DNA of 64,000 nt from NCBI GenBank assembly GCA_013397845.1, contig VZTG01009066.1, positions 62,001 to 126,000 on the forward strand, in the 5' to 3' direction. Under the pieces are notes generated by a model, which saw only the letters and a program-made list of their open reading frames with translations, made no database searches and was not told the origin of the DNA. This DNA comes from Melanocharis versteri (lineage: Eukaryota; Chordata; Aves; Passeriformes; Melanocharitidae). A program made the translations under genes and the position numbers. Below, in pieces: positions 26,501 through 36,231 of this stretch; within the stretch, counting starts at the first letter, position 1; every line of letters starts with the position of its first letter.

Positions 26501-29500
26501 TGAGGTGTCATCAATTGACATGAAACCTCTGCAGAAAATGACTCTCTGCACCTGAGAGCACCAAAGCACAGTTGGTAGCTGAGCAAGAAGGACTTGCTTG
26601 GGCAATCTGCAAATGGGAACAAGGCAGGAACTGCTTATGGAATCTACTTGGGGGCTTTATTAATGTGTTGGGTTGTTTAAATGAGTGTCTGCAGAACAGC
26701 ATAAATTCAAACAAGCAGACCTACCTGCAAACACAACAACCCCCTCTCTGTGCTGGCTTTGGATTCTTGGAAACCAGGATGGAAAAAAATAAAAGGCGGG
26801 GATGAAATAAATTATTTACAGGCTTATCAGTGACAAATCAGAGATCACACGAGAAATCCCCAGTTCCTATAGAACATCCCTTAGCCTTCCCTACAGGCAC
26901 ATCCAGACAGGCAGGGCACTCCCAGGTGTCTGAGCATAAGCAGCCAGGGCTGTCAGAGCTCTCCACGCACAGGCCTCTGTCAGCATCTGGAACCCATTAG
27001 AGCACACGAGCAAAAGGCTTTTCACAGAGCCACCACACTCACCATATGCTGAGGGGAAATGGAAAGTTGGCAAGGAGAAACATAAGCAAGGAAAAGGGGC
27101 AGATGATTTGTTACTAATGTACAGACTGCAACCAACCAACACATCTGACCTTTATTTTTCTTTTTCAGCCAGTGAGAAACTAAGCTATTTTTAAGTCTGG
27201 CTTATGGTGCACTTGTGTATGAAAGCTAAAGGAAGATTTTAAATAAAGTATGGTATGGACTAAGCTTGATTTGCTCTTCAGACATTCTCCTCAAAGAACC
27301 CTTCCCTCCCTCTCCCAGAAAACTGCCCTCAACCTAAGCTAGTGCTGACCAACATCTCTGGACAACAGGCTGCACAGCCCAAAGCAACTGTGGAATGGTG
27401 CTGGAAGAAGGACACCAGCATTCCCTGTGGCTTACGTCATTCCAACTTCCCTCTCCTGCCCTTCTGGGTCTCCACCTAACACAGAAATCACTGTTTCAAG
27501 TACTGATCCAGCAAAAAGACTGGGAGCACAGTTGAGCTCACGACACAGTGACAAGTGCTGGCACACAAAAATACATCATGGCAAAAAGAAAAGCCATACT
27601 GGGATGCTTCCTGGGATGGTTCCAAGTCCTCATGAAACCACTAGGCTGCCCTGGTACAGAGGGCTGGGCCCCCTGGCACCTCCTCTGCCCACAGAGCACA
27701 CTTGCTGTGTTTGCACAGAGTCACCACGGGCAGGCAGTGGCTCTGTCCCCACCGGAGAGGTCAGGATGCCAGCACATCCAAGCATCCACGAGTAAGCAGC
27801 TGTCCAAGACCAAACCATTCCCAGAAAAGACAGCAAAGGCAATCCACAGGCTGCTGGGCTGTCTGCTCCAGGAGCAGCTCAGAAATGGAGAGGAGGTGGC
27901 AGGACAGGTGACTTTTGCCAGAATCCAGAACCCATGCATCATCAGGGCTGGCCTCTGGAATGTCCTCCCCAGTCACACTCCATCACAGCCCAGCACGTGG
28001 CTGGCGGAGGTAGAACCAGTCAAGAAACCAAACTGGTGGTCAGGAACACGCACTGCCACCCACAAACAGCTCACCTTGCCCCAGCACAAAGAGGACAACA
28101 AGGATGATTTGTCCTTCTGAGTCACAACAGCCTCTAAGTTGTGGGTTGGCTGCCCTACCCTGATGAGTCTCTCCCTGTTCCTGTTTACCAAGCAGAGATC
28201 ATCCAGTGGGGAGACAGGCTGTGAGATGTGCTGACAAATCACCACCAAACAGAACCACGTACTGGAGGGAGAGAGGACAAGAGTTCAGGGGTTCAAATAC
28301 AGCTAAGGCTGAATTGTTACGAACAGCACCGTGATAAAAGCCTGAGTTATTTGTGGCAGCTCAGGAACAGAAGAGTCACAGGCATTTCTGCCAATCTGCT
28401 CATCTGAGGAATGCTGGAAGCAAGCCATGCACAGATTCATGGAGAGGTTTGGACAGGAAGGGACCTTGGGACATTCTTTCTTCATCCTTCTGCCCCAAGC
28501 ATAAGTAACTCTGAAACTCCTATCAGTCAGCAGACTGAGGACTCCCCCAGGCAAATTTGATGAGGGAGATGCCAGTGCCTCTCCAGGCATCTTGTTTGGG
28601 TGCACAACCATTTCCACAAAGGAAAATTCTTTCTTATGTCCAGCTGGCATTTCCCTTGCCACAACTTGTGACCCATTGCCTCTTGTCCTTTTGTTCCAGT
28701 TGACAACACTCAGGAGACAAGCACACAATGGTTCAGGAATTAACTACCAGCAAGTCTTAAAACAAAACTGTTCAACAACACTTTGAATGGAACTGAGGGC
28801 TTCTGCAATCCTACCCTTCCATCTCCCAGCTCAGCCCAACCCTTTATTGAATCGCCTTCAATTAATGTCAGGGAAGGGAACCCTGAAAAGTAGTCCTCAA
28901 TTTAAAGAGGAAAAAAAAAAAAGGGAGCAATTTCTGACAGTGACGTCAATAGATTAAATCATCATTCATTATTTTCTGGCCAGCTTTCCACTAGTTATCT
29001 CCCTGAACCAGCTCACCATAGGACGAGGCAGCAGTCTGTCTGCACGAGGGAAGGAGTACAAACATACAGCAAATGCAAGGGCAGAATCCCACAGCCCTGA
29101 CATGTATCACCCTAAAGTGCTGTGGAAACACTCCCTGTGTGCTCAGCACAGACAAGGAGGTGACAAGAGGGCTGGGACTAGTGACTGCACACTAAGTTCT
29201 CCTCTGCTCTCTGAGGATGAGAACAATCTCCCCCCTCAAGAAGTAGCAACAGATCAACCTACTGACGGATCTGATTTGTTCCATGTTACCTAGAAACCTT
29301 GTCAAGACAATTTTTCAATGGTATCCTGGCAGCCTCCCCTCTCCCAGAAAAAAACACATCAAAACAAACAAAACTGCACAAAAAACAAACCCAGTAAATA
29401 AACACGACCTCTTATCAACAAAGACTAAATCCACCAGAATAAGAAATAGCCACCATTCAGCTAAAAGTAAGTTTGAATCATGCTTGTTTCTCTCAAAGGA

Positions 29501-32500
29501 TTGTGGTTTTATCTCATGAGCTGTGGAAGACTCAAAGCTAAGAAAAGCTGATCAATCTTAAAAGTTTCTCACATACACCAAATGGACCTTTTGGATGCTG
29601 TACGTGCTTTGAAATATCCACCAGTAAATGACTTTACCAATGCTGAGGCAGAAAAGTCCAGTGATGGCAAAGGCAGAGTTTTCATAAATCACTTTGTTTG
29701 CTTCTTTAACAAAAGCACCTTTCTGGAGGCAGGTGAATTAAGGCACAGGGGAGACAAGACAATGCAAAAGAGGAAGTTTTTCTACCAGCTGTGGCAGTGC
29801 AAAGCAACTTCTGTCCGTGCTGCTGCAGTCCCTCCCTCCCTCTTACCCTGTGCTGGCTCTGGGGTGAGCACAGGAGTCCTCAGCCTGGAAAATGGGGGGA
29901 GGCAAGGACCTGTGTTTTGACTGCTAGGATATGATGTGGGAGGAAACAGGAGAGAACCAGAGCATAATGGTTTTAAATCCCCTCAGTCCAATGAAAAACA
30001 GGGGAGAAGTTAAAAAGGTGGTCCTGACACCTGAGTCATCTCCGTAGCTCAGGTTTCTCTCCCACAGTGACATCACCAATCCAAAATGGCACTGCCTGAT
30101 GCCAATTCAAGAAGCCTCTTATCAGAGCATGCCACACACAGGCAACATCTCTTGGCAGGCTGCAGAAAGGCATCGTGTGAGCTCTGGGATTCTTACTTCT
30201 CCACTAAGAGCCACCAGGAGCTTCTATCCCATTTCTTATCTGAAACCTTAGTTTCTGTTGTTTATTAGCAAGTGGCAGTATCTAACTAGAGTGCAGAACC
30301 CTAAACTAACAATGGTGAGCAGAGAAAGACAACAGCTTTGAGCAAAATCAGACTCCTCAACACTTCCTGAAATTCATTTCACCAAACCCTTTCTTGAGTA
30401 AGTCTTGTTTCGAAACCAAATCACTCGTATTTTACACCTAAATGTGAAATGCCATCACAAACTCCAGAAAGAGAGACACAGGGAATAACTTCACACTTTG
30501 ACCTCACCACCTCATCCAGAAGTCAAATAACCAGCTCTAGGGCAGAGGCTGAAATACCCATTCTGGAAATGGGCTCAGAAGGATTCCTCTTCTTCTCCCC
30601 TTGCTAAAGGGCTTTCAGCGTTGTTCCTAGGGACAGGCTTTGCCACTTACACTGCTTGAAAACTTCATTCCCTCAATCCCTTCTTTAGATGCCTGGACCT
30701 TCAATCTTTTAAACTGAAGTCACCACGGTGGAATAAACACTGGGGAGCCTCCTCAGAAAAGATCTCTGCCACAGTTCACTAGTACAACACACTGAGCCTC
30801 CAGCAGGAACAATTCAAACTATTAAAGGTGAGACACACAAAAGCAAGTACCCTTCTCAAGTGACAGCCAGGCAGCAGCTACAGTGGAAATTCACAACCAC
30901 AAATCCCCAGCACCACCCTTTGCGAGATAAAAGTTGGATCTGCCTCTACCAGCAAAAGAAAAACAAGGCACAGGAATGGCTGAGACATCAGAGGCTCTCA
31001 AAGCCTCGCCACTGCCTGACCTCGGATCAGAGCTATCAGCAGCTCCTGTTTGGGTTGTTGTGTTAACACACATGGTTCTGTCTCTTTGGAATTATTCCTG
31101 GAAAGTCACTGTAATTACAGAATACAATAAAAACAACCAATCATTGATATAGACAACTCTGATCTTGGGAGACAAGCAGAAAATTCCACTATCTCCCTTT
31201 AAGATTGATCTAGACTGCAGTAAGGATTAAGTGCTGTTCAGTGACCTTTTGTAATGTGATTTCTTTGGAAAATTGTCTTGAAGCTCACTGCAAATTATTT
31301 CAGTTTCAGCAGTTACATAAACTAATCAAGGGCAGTGTTTCAAAACAGACAAGCAGTTAATAGCCAGATCAGTGAAATGAAGGAATAAGGATGGTCTTCT
31401 CCCTGCATTTGTAAGGAATCCACCTTCACAGATAACCTAGTAATTATCAAGGGCCTAAATGCAGCACAACCCAAGATCCTTCACAAGTCCCTTTACAAGT
31501 AGGCCACTTCTCAGCTCAACAATTACAGCAAAAAAATTCAACTGTAACAAGTTGTCACTCTCATTTGGCTTTGAGTAGGAACATTTGCTGCCCTTCCCCA
31601 CAACCCTTAAACTGGTCAGAGTTCAAATGTCATACTTGAAGGACTGGATTAATTAATCACACCCAACCCCTCCTCCTGTGTGGCTTTCCCTTCTGGATAA
31701 TATTCCTGCCATATTCATCCTTCAGCAATGAACAATGCCAGGGACATCCACACACAGCAGGCTGACACCTTCATAATGAGTAAAAATTAAATCCACATTA
31801 GCAGGAGCACTCCAGACCTCGTTAGAAAGGCTCCTTTATTGCTTTCCCCAGTGCTTCAGTACTCCTATGACCACTCTTCACCACGCCAACACCACTGCAG
31901 CAGTCCAAAACTAAGCTCAAGGCTCCTCCCTTCTGCTTCACTTCACTTCTGAGGCATCATAATTCCAGAAATCAGAGTGATTGCCAGCAAGAAGAAAACC
32001 TATTTTAATTCAAATTGCATCGGAGTCCCACAGTTTACTGCATTTTTTAGAAGTGCCCATCTCCAAGAGCTCAGGACACAGCTGTGCTGGTGCCTCTGCT
32101 TCCAGGGCATTCCAGGGCATTTACATGCATTCATCAGGAGGACAAAACCTGCCCGTGCTGTACCTGCCTGCTGCACCCAGCAGCCACGGGACCTCGAACC
32201 CTTCCGGAAAGGAGGCCAGAGTCCAGCAGAGCTGCCAGACACACATCCCCAGCCACTGAGCTGCAACGAGGCACTTACCCATCTCTACCTTTACTGACGA
32301 TCTTCACTTCAAAGTAATAAATGCCACAGGCTGCAGGGATGGGGTGAGTGGCCCTGACCGAGGCAGCATCTTTGTGATTTTTACCGTGACCTAAGAAAGA
32401 ACAGAAATGTAAGTACTGAGGGGAGCTGGCCTCTCACACATCCTGATCTAAAACCTCACTATCTGAAGCCAGCAGGGATCTGTTTCTACACGGAGCCAGC

Positions 32501-33176
32501 CATTTAAAGCACACTTTCCAGAGAACCACCATATACAACCCTGCACTGCCACCAGGAACAATTACTACAGCACAAGCATTTTAGCTTTCCCTTTGTTTTC
32601 ACTATGAAGTTTCTGAGAAAGACTCTCAGTACCACCTCTCCCGCTCCCCACAGACACAATTTGAAGACCAATGTACACAGACAGAAGACAAAAATGATTA
32701 CACAAGAGGGGAATGACATCAGTGTTTACTAGCCAGGCAGGAAAAGGAATAATCAGTTCTCCGCTGGGTGGGTAGGGAGAACAGCTCCAATAGCGAGCAA
32801 GGAAAACATCACACTACAAGTCTGTCAGCAGCTATTTGGTGTAAACCCGAGGAGCCAAAGCCCTAGTTACGCAGCGTGTCGGGGCCATCCGACCCCTCGG
32901 CCGAGTTTTAAGCAGGATGACAGAGTAAACAGACCGCCTGCCTGCACCGGGCCCGGGCGAGCGACACTGCTCGGCGTTATATAAGGCCACACACTCCGCC
33001 GGGGAGAGCCCCCGGCTCCCCAGCGCCTCCGCTCNCCAGGAGCGCGGCAGCGGCGTCTCGTCCTGGTTGACGGCGGGGTAGAGGCGGCGGAGGCGCCGGC
33101 TCAGCTCCTGCTCCTCGGGCGGCCCCGGCGGCGCCGCGTCCCCGCCGTGCGGGCTCCCCGCGCCCGCCCCCGCCAT
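17450..33176 (-). CDS. RANBP10: RANBP10, 5' part (coding exons 1-3)
   Basis: Ran-binding protein 10 is a RanBPM-family scaffold of the CTLH/GID-type ubiquitin ligase and a reported cytoplasmic tubulin-binding protein. Visible coding pieces on the minus strand are exon 1 (33036-33176, broken at N 33035), exon 2 (32279-32390) and exon 3 (17450-17502). Exon phases agree: exon 2 enters with 2 nt and leaves with 2, exon 3 enters with 1 and leaves with 1. The protein begins MAGAGAGSPH, continues with EQELSRRLRRLYPAVNQ and enters the SPRY domain with HGKNHKDAASVRATHP, GIYYFEVKIVSKGRDG and YMGIGLSAQGVNMNRLPG. The HGKNHKD residues match RANBP10 rather than RANBP9, which has HGKTPKD as I recall it. The neighbouring CENPT supports this. 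The rest of the SPRY, LisH/CTLH and CRA regions lie left of the window. The last part of exon 1 (about 20 residues before GHGK) is missing at the single N. Confidence 0.93.
26176..26229. repeat. Short 22-bp tandem repeat
   Basis: Two and a half diverged copies of a unit beginning GCACACATCACAAG and followed by an A-rich stretch. It is non-coding, inside RANBP10 intron 2. Confidence 0.6.
28438..28742 (-). mobile_element. CR1 LINE fragment, antisense
   Basis: On the plus strand this reads as the complement of CR1. GGACAGGAAGGGACCTTGGG comes near the left edge, then an ATTCTTTCTTATGTCCAGC segment, then CTTGCCACAACTTG and CCATTGCCTCTTGTCC. These are hallmark segments of the antisense CR1 3' region. 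It is heavily diverged, and the boundaries are approximate. Confidence 0.7.
32279..32390 (-). CDS. RANBP10: RANBP10 coding exon 2 (start of SPRY domain)
   Basis: This is a 112-nt exon with acceptor ttcttag and donor gtaagt. It encodes G-HGKNHKDAASVRATHPIP, then AACGIYYFEVKIVSKGRDG. This is the highly conserved beginning of the RanBPM SPRY/B30.2 domain. The phase leaves GG, completed by the first G of exon 3. Confidence 0.93.
33036..33176 (-). CDS. RANBP10: RANBP10 coding exon 1, truncated at N
   Basis: Forty-seven codons run from an ATG at 33174-33176 to PLPRSW, where the sequence meets a lone N at 33035. In the family the exon continues with a conserved stretch ending in LRVHYKG before the exon 2 residues HGKN. 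That stretch is not found anywhere between 32391 and 33035, so the N marks a gap of unknown size, not one ambiguous base. The open frame that carries on past the N down to 32832 is unlike RANBP10 and is probably intron. The low-complexity Gly/Ala/Pro N-terminus is usual for RANBP10. The start lies in CCAAGATGGCGG, which doubles as a YY1-type site. Confidence 0.88.
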
Positions 33177-33201
33177 CTTGGACCCGCTTTGTGTCAGCGG
33201 G

Positions 33202-33401
33202 NNNNNNNNNNNNNNNNNNNNNNNNNNNNNNNNNNNNNNNNNNNNNNNNNNNNNNNNNNNNNNNNNNNNNNNNNNNNNNNNNNNNNNNNNNNNNNNNNNN
33301 NNNNNNNNNNNNNNNNNNNNNNNNNNNNNNNNNNNNNNNNNNNNNNNNNNNNNNNNNNNNNNNNNNNNNNNNNNNNNNNNNNNNNNNNNNNNNNNNNNNN
33401 N
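33202..33401. other. Assembly gap, 200 N
   Basis: A run of exactly 200 Ns in the RANBP10 upstream CpG island. The true length is unknown. Apparent reading frames across it have no meaning. Confidence 0.99.
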
Positions 33402-33502
33402 CCTCCGCTCACGGGCCGGTTTCGGCGGCAGCGCGGCGCCCGCGCGTCAGGCGCTGCGTGGGCAGCTACGGAGGCGCGCCAGGGGGTCCTGCGGGCGTGG
33501 CC

Positions 33503-33516
33503 GTTGCCGTGGCGAC
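33503..33516. promoter_or_regulatory. RFX X-box motif
   Basis: GTTGCC-GT-GGCGAC matches the palindromic X-box pattern (RYYNYY, 1-3 nt spacer, RRNRAC). It lies about 330 nt upstream of the RANBP10 ATG, across the 200-N gap. Confidence 0.6.
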
Positions 33517-33717
33517 GCGTAAACGGAGCGCGCGCGCCACGGCGGGACCGGCGCTGCGGAACGAACCGAGCGCGGCCGCGGGCGCTCCGCAAACCCCAGA
33601 GCGACCGGCGGCTCTGGGCTGAGAGGGCACGGATGAGGGACCCCGGCTGGCCCGCTGCAGCGCACAAAGGCTCCCTGGGTTCTCAGCTGGATCCATGTGC
33701 ATGTACAGTCTTTGTAT

Positions 33718-34295
33718 ATTTTTATTTTTTTAAATCTATGTCCTGAGAGCACAGTAAAAAAACGGAACTCCTGCTGTGAATCTACGGGCAGCAGGAAGAA
33801 AACCACGATCCTTGAGCTGACTTATACTATGAGTTCATTCTTCTGTCTATGACACACGTAATTCCATGTTTCCATTCTTTTTCCATGTCTCCATAGCAAT
33901 AAACAGACCCTTGTCATCATTCCAAAGCCATGATTGTCCTAGCAACTGGAGACCTCCTTCAGGCAAGAGCTGCATTCTCATCTGAGTAGAGAGCTCCCAG
34001 CAACTGAAGTTACAGGTCTGACACGAGATTCTCCTGAAAGTATGATCTTCCCTTACTTGAGAGAATCTTTATATAGTTATATATTTAGACTACGTATAGA
34101 GTTACAATATATATATTTACACATCTGTACAAGCCAGTTTGATACAAAAAGTTACAACCTCCGAGACTCCAGACTGCCAAACAGGTATCAACTGCTCGAA
34201 ATACATCCAGTCTAAGGAAAAAGCTCCAGTGAGTTGAAGAATTCCCGTGAAACATCCAAACCCAGTGTCAGCCCAACAGTGTGACAAGCAGCAGG
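33718..34295. repeat. 578-bp duplicated segment, copy 1
   Basis: This segment is repeated, identical by eye, at 34526-35103, an offset of 808 bp. Copy 1 ends exactly at the single N 34296 and copy 2 begins right after the single N 34525. Identity plus N-bounded edges points to an assembly gap-filling artefact, not a biological tandem duplication. Read on the minus strand, the segment resembles a 3' UTR ending in AATAAA (33721-33726). Confidence 0.93.
33721..33726 (-). terminator. Candidate minus-strand poly(A) signal (duplicated at 34529)
   Basis: AATAAA on the minus strand after a U/A-rich stretch with 3' UTR character. It could be a distal alternative end of CENPT (proximal signal at 35981-35986) or the end of an unrecognised transcript. 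The second copy at 34529-34534 comes from the 578-bp duplication. Confidence 0.4.
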
Positions 34296-34296
34296 N

Positions 34297-34524
34297 GTCC
34301 GACGGGAAGCGCAGTCCGCGTCACGCCCGCCCGCTCGCCCCTGGCTCTCGCCGAGACTACAACTTCCGAGAGGCCGAGCACGCAAAGCCCCGTCCCTCCC
34401 CTCGGCGCGCTGCACGCTGGGAACCGTGTCCCCGTTCCGCTCCGCTCCCATCAGTGCCCTTAGAGCGCGGGACTCCCATTCCCAGCGTGCTCCGCGGCAG
34501 CGCGGCGGCCAAGGGCCGCCCCGC
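34297..34524. promoter_or_regulatory. Promoter-like GC-rich fragment between two single Ns
   Basis: A 228-bp GC-rich fragment bounded by N at 34296 and 34525. It holds two ZNF143/Staf-like motifs: GACTACAACTTCCGAGAGGC at 34355-34374 and GACTCCCATTCCCAGCGTGC at 34471-34490. By my count the second matches about 17 of 20 consensus positions. The content is that of a CpG-island promoter, probably a piece of the missing local promoter placed by gap filling. Its position and orientation should not be trusted. Confidence 0.55.
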
Positions 34525-34525
34525 N

Positions 34526-35103
34526 ATTTTTATTTTTTTAAATCTATGTCCTGAGAGCACAGTAAAAAAACGGAACTCCTGCTGTGAATCTACGGGCAGC
34601 AGGAAGAAAACCACGATCCTTGAGCTGACTTATACTATGAGTTCATTCTTCTGTCTATGACACACGTAATTCCATGTTTCCATTCTTTTTCCATGTCTCC
34701 ATAGCAATAAACAGACCCTTGTCATCATTCCAAAGCCATGATTGTCCTAGCAACTGGAGACCTCCTTCAGGCAAGAGCTGCATTCTCATCTGAGTAGAGA
34801 GCTCCCAGCAACTGAAGTTACAGGTCTGACACGAGATTCTCCTGAAAGTATGATCTTCCCTTACTTGAGAGAATCTTTATATAGTTATATATTTAGACTA
34901 CGTATAGAGTTACAATATATATATTTACACATCTGTACAAGCCAGTTTGATACAAAAAGTTACAACCTCCGAGACTCCAGACTGCCAAACAGGTATCAAC
35001 TGCTCGAAATACATCCAGTCTAAGGAAAAAGCTCCAGTGAGTTGAAGAATTCCCGTGAAACATCCAAACCCAGTGTCAGCCCAACAGTGTGACAAGCAGC
35101 AGG
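34526..35103. repeat. 578-bp duplicated segment, copy 2
   Basis: Identical to 33718-34295. This copy continues without a break into unique sequence at 35104, so it is probably the copy that sits in its true place on the right side, while copy 1 is continuous with the RANBP10 promoter side at 33717. Confidence 0.93.
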
Positions 35104-35980
35104 TGCAAAGCACTGTCCCCTCCCATTCCTCCCCTTGGGAAGCTGCACCTTCTCACTCTTTCCAACACTTCAGTCACGCTCTAACAGCAAAAAATGCTCT
35201 TTGTTGCATTAATGGAATTATGTTTTAAAAAAAATATCCTTGAAAAATGCCTGCCCTTTGGATTGGTGCTGCCTGCTGAAGAGATTTAAACTCTACTGGC
35301 CATTATGTCCTTCAGTGTTGAGCAAAACCTGTTTAACTTCCAAGTGCTGCTGCCAAGAGCTGGGTTGGATTTCCAGGAGTCCCTGGGAATGGTGCCATTT
35401 GGCTGTAGTTTTAGGAAGCTCTACTGCACACACAGCATAACCCAGAGAGAGGGATCCGTATTTGCAGCAGGATTTAGGACAGGCTCAGGATGGGGAGAAA
35501 CAACTCGTGTCACACTGACTCCCCAGAAGGACACCGAAGAGAAAGTTCAATACCCATTTCCACCCTCTGAAACTGGTACATGTGACAGGCGTTCCTCTGA
35601 ATCGTTTTACAGAGTCACAGTCCTTGGCACCCTTTGCTGTGTCAGACTCATTCCTAGTGTGGTTTATTCCCTGGAAGCAGTACAACCACACGCAAGAGTT
35701 CTGCTTTATTTCCCTGCGTGAGGAGCACAGCATGGACCAGCTCCTCCACACAGCACCTGCCTGTACAGGAACACCGTCGGAAAACAAAGGGGCACCATGG
35801 CTCCCGCTGGGAGCAGAGCCACAGAAACCACACAGGTGTGTCAAACACGAACACCTGGCTGGCATGAAGAGCACCAACACAGCTAAATGCCTGCTAGGAA
35901 CATTCTGAGCACCACAATGCAGGAGCCTCTCAGCGCACTGGCATAAGCAGCATTGGCATCGCACAGAATACATGGAACAT
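35104..35980. other. CENPT-RANBP10 intergenic stretch
   Basis: No coding exon recognised on either strand. In human the plus-strand gene TSNAXIP1 lies between CENPT and RANBP10. None of its coiled-coil-coding exons are visible here, and only about 2.8 kb separates the two genes. Confidence 0.6.
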
Positions 35981-35986
35981 TTTATT
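35981..35986 (-). terminator. CENPT: CENPT poly(A) signal
   Basis: AATAAA on the minus strand, 246 nt past the CENPT stop codon at 36232-36234. This is a natural length for a proximal 3' UTR. Confidence 0.6.
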
Positions 35987-36231
35987 TATCAGAGCTGTAC
36001 AAGTATTCAAAGGTAACATATAAAAATACGGATAGTCAAATTACTTGTAACAAAGGCAAGGTGGTGTGGTGGCCACAGCACGACCTGCCTCCACTCAGGA
36101 GAACATCCAGCAGTCCTTGCCTGACTGGTTACGTGTGGAAAAGCATCACCTGGAGCAGTGCCGTGGAACAACCCACAGCCAGCCCCTGGGAGCAGGCCAC
36201 CTTCCCCCCCACTGCGGCCATCACTGCACCT

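Larger units (their letters stand above)
17503..32278 (-). other. RANBP10 intron 2 (14.8 kb)
   Basis: This is non-coding sequence between RANBP10 exons 2 and 3. I see no further conserved exon on either strand. It contains one recognisable minus-orientation CR1 fragment (about 28440-28740), a small 22-bp tandem repeat near 26176 and scattered A/T-rich runs. The longest open frame (27548-28120, plus) has no recognisable domain and no flanking gene structure. Nothing else could be supported. Confidence 0.75.
33160..33701. promoter_or_regulatory. CpG-island promoter of RANBP10 (with 200-N gap)
   Basis: GC- and CpG-rich sequence surrounds the RANBP10 start and continues past a run of 200 Ns (33202-33401). 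On the minus strand the start codon sits in CCAAGATGGCGG, which fits the YY1 consensus. At 33503-33516 there is GTTGCCGTGGCGAC, a near-perfect RFX X-box. X-boxes mark ciliary gene promoters. In human the gene facing RANBP10 across this promoter is the ciliary/sperm gene TSNAXIP1, so a bidirectional promoter is plausible. No TSNAXIP1 exon was found. Confidence 0.65.

Noticed and set aside
27548..28120. 190-codon open frame on the plus strand in RANBP10 intron 2
   Set aside because: No domain, no signal of conserved composition, no splice or poly(A) context, and several overlapping open frames on both strands over the same stretch, as expected from a stop-poor region.
32832..33035. Continuation of the RANBP10 exon 1 frame beyond the N
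   Set aside because: After PRSW the family continues with a conserved segment that is absent. This frame is unrelated and only open by chance past an assembly break.
33718..35103. Biological tandem duplication of 578 bp
   Set aside because: Exact identity and single Ns precisely at the copy borders point to misassembly.
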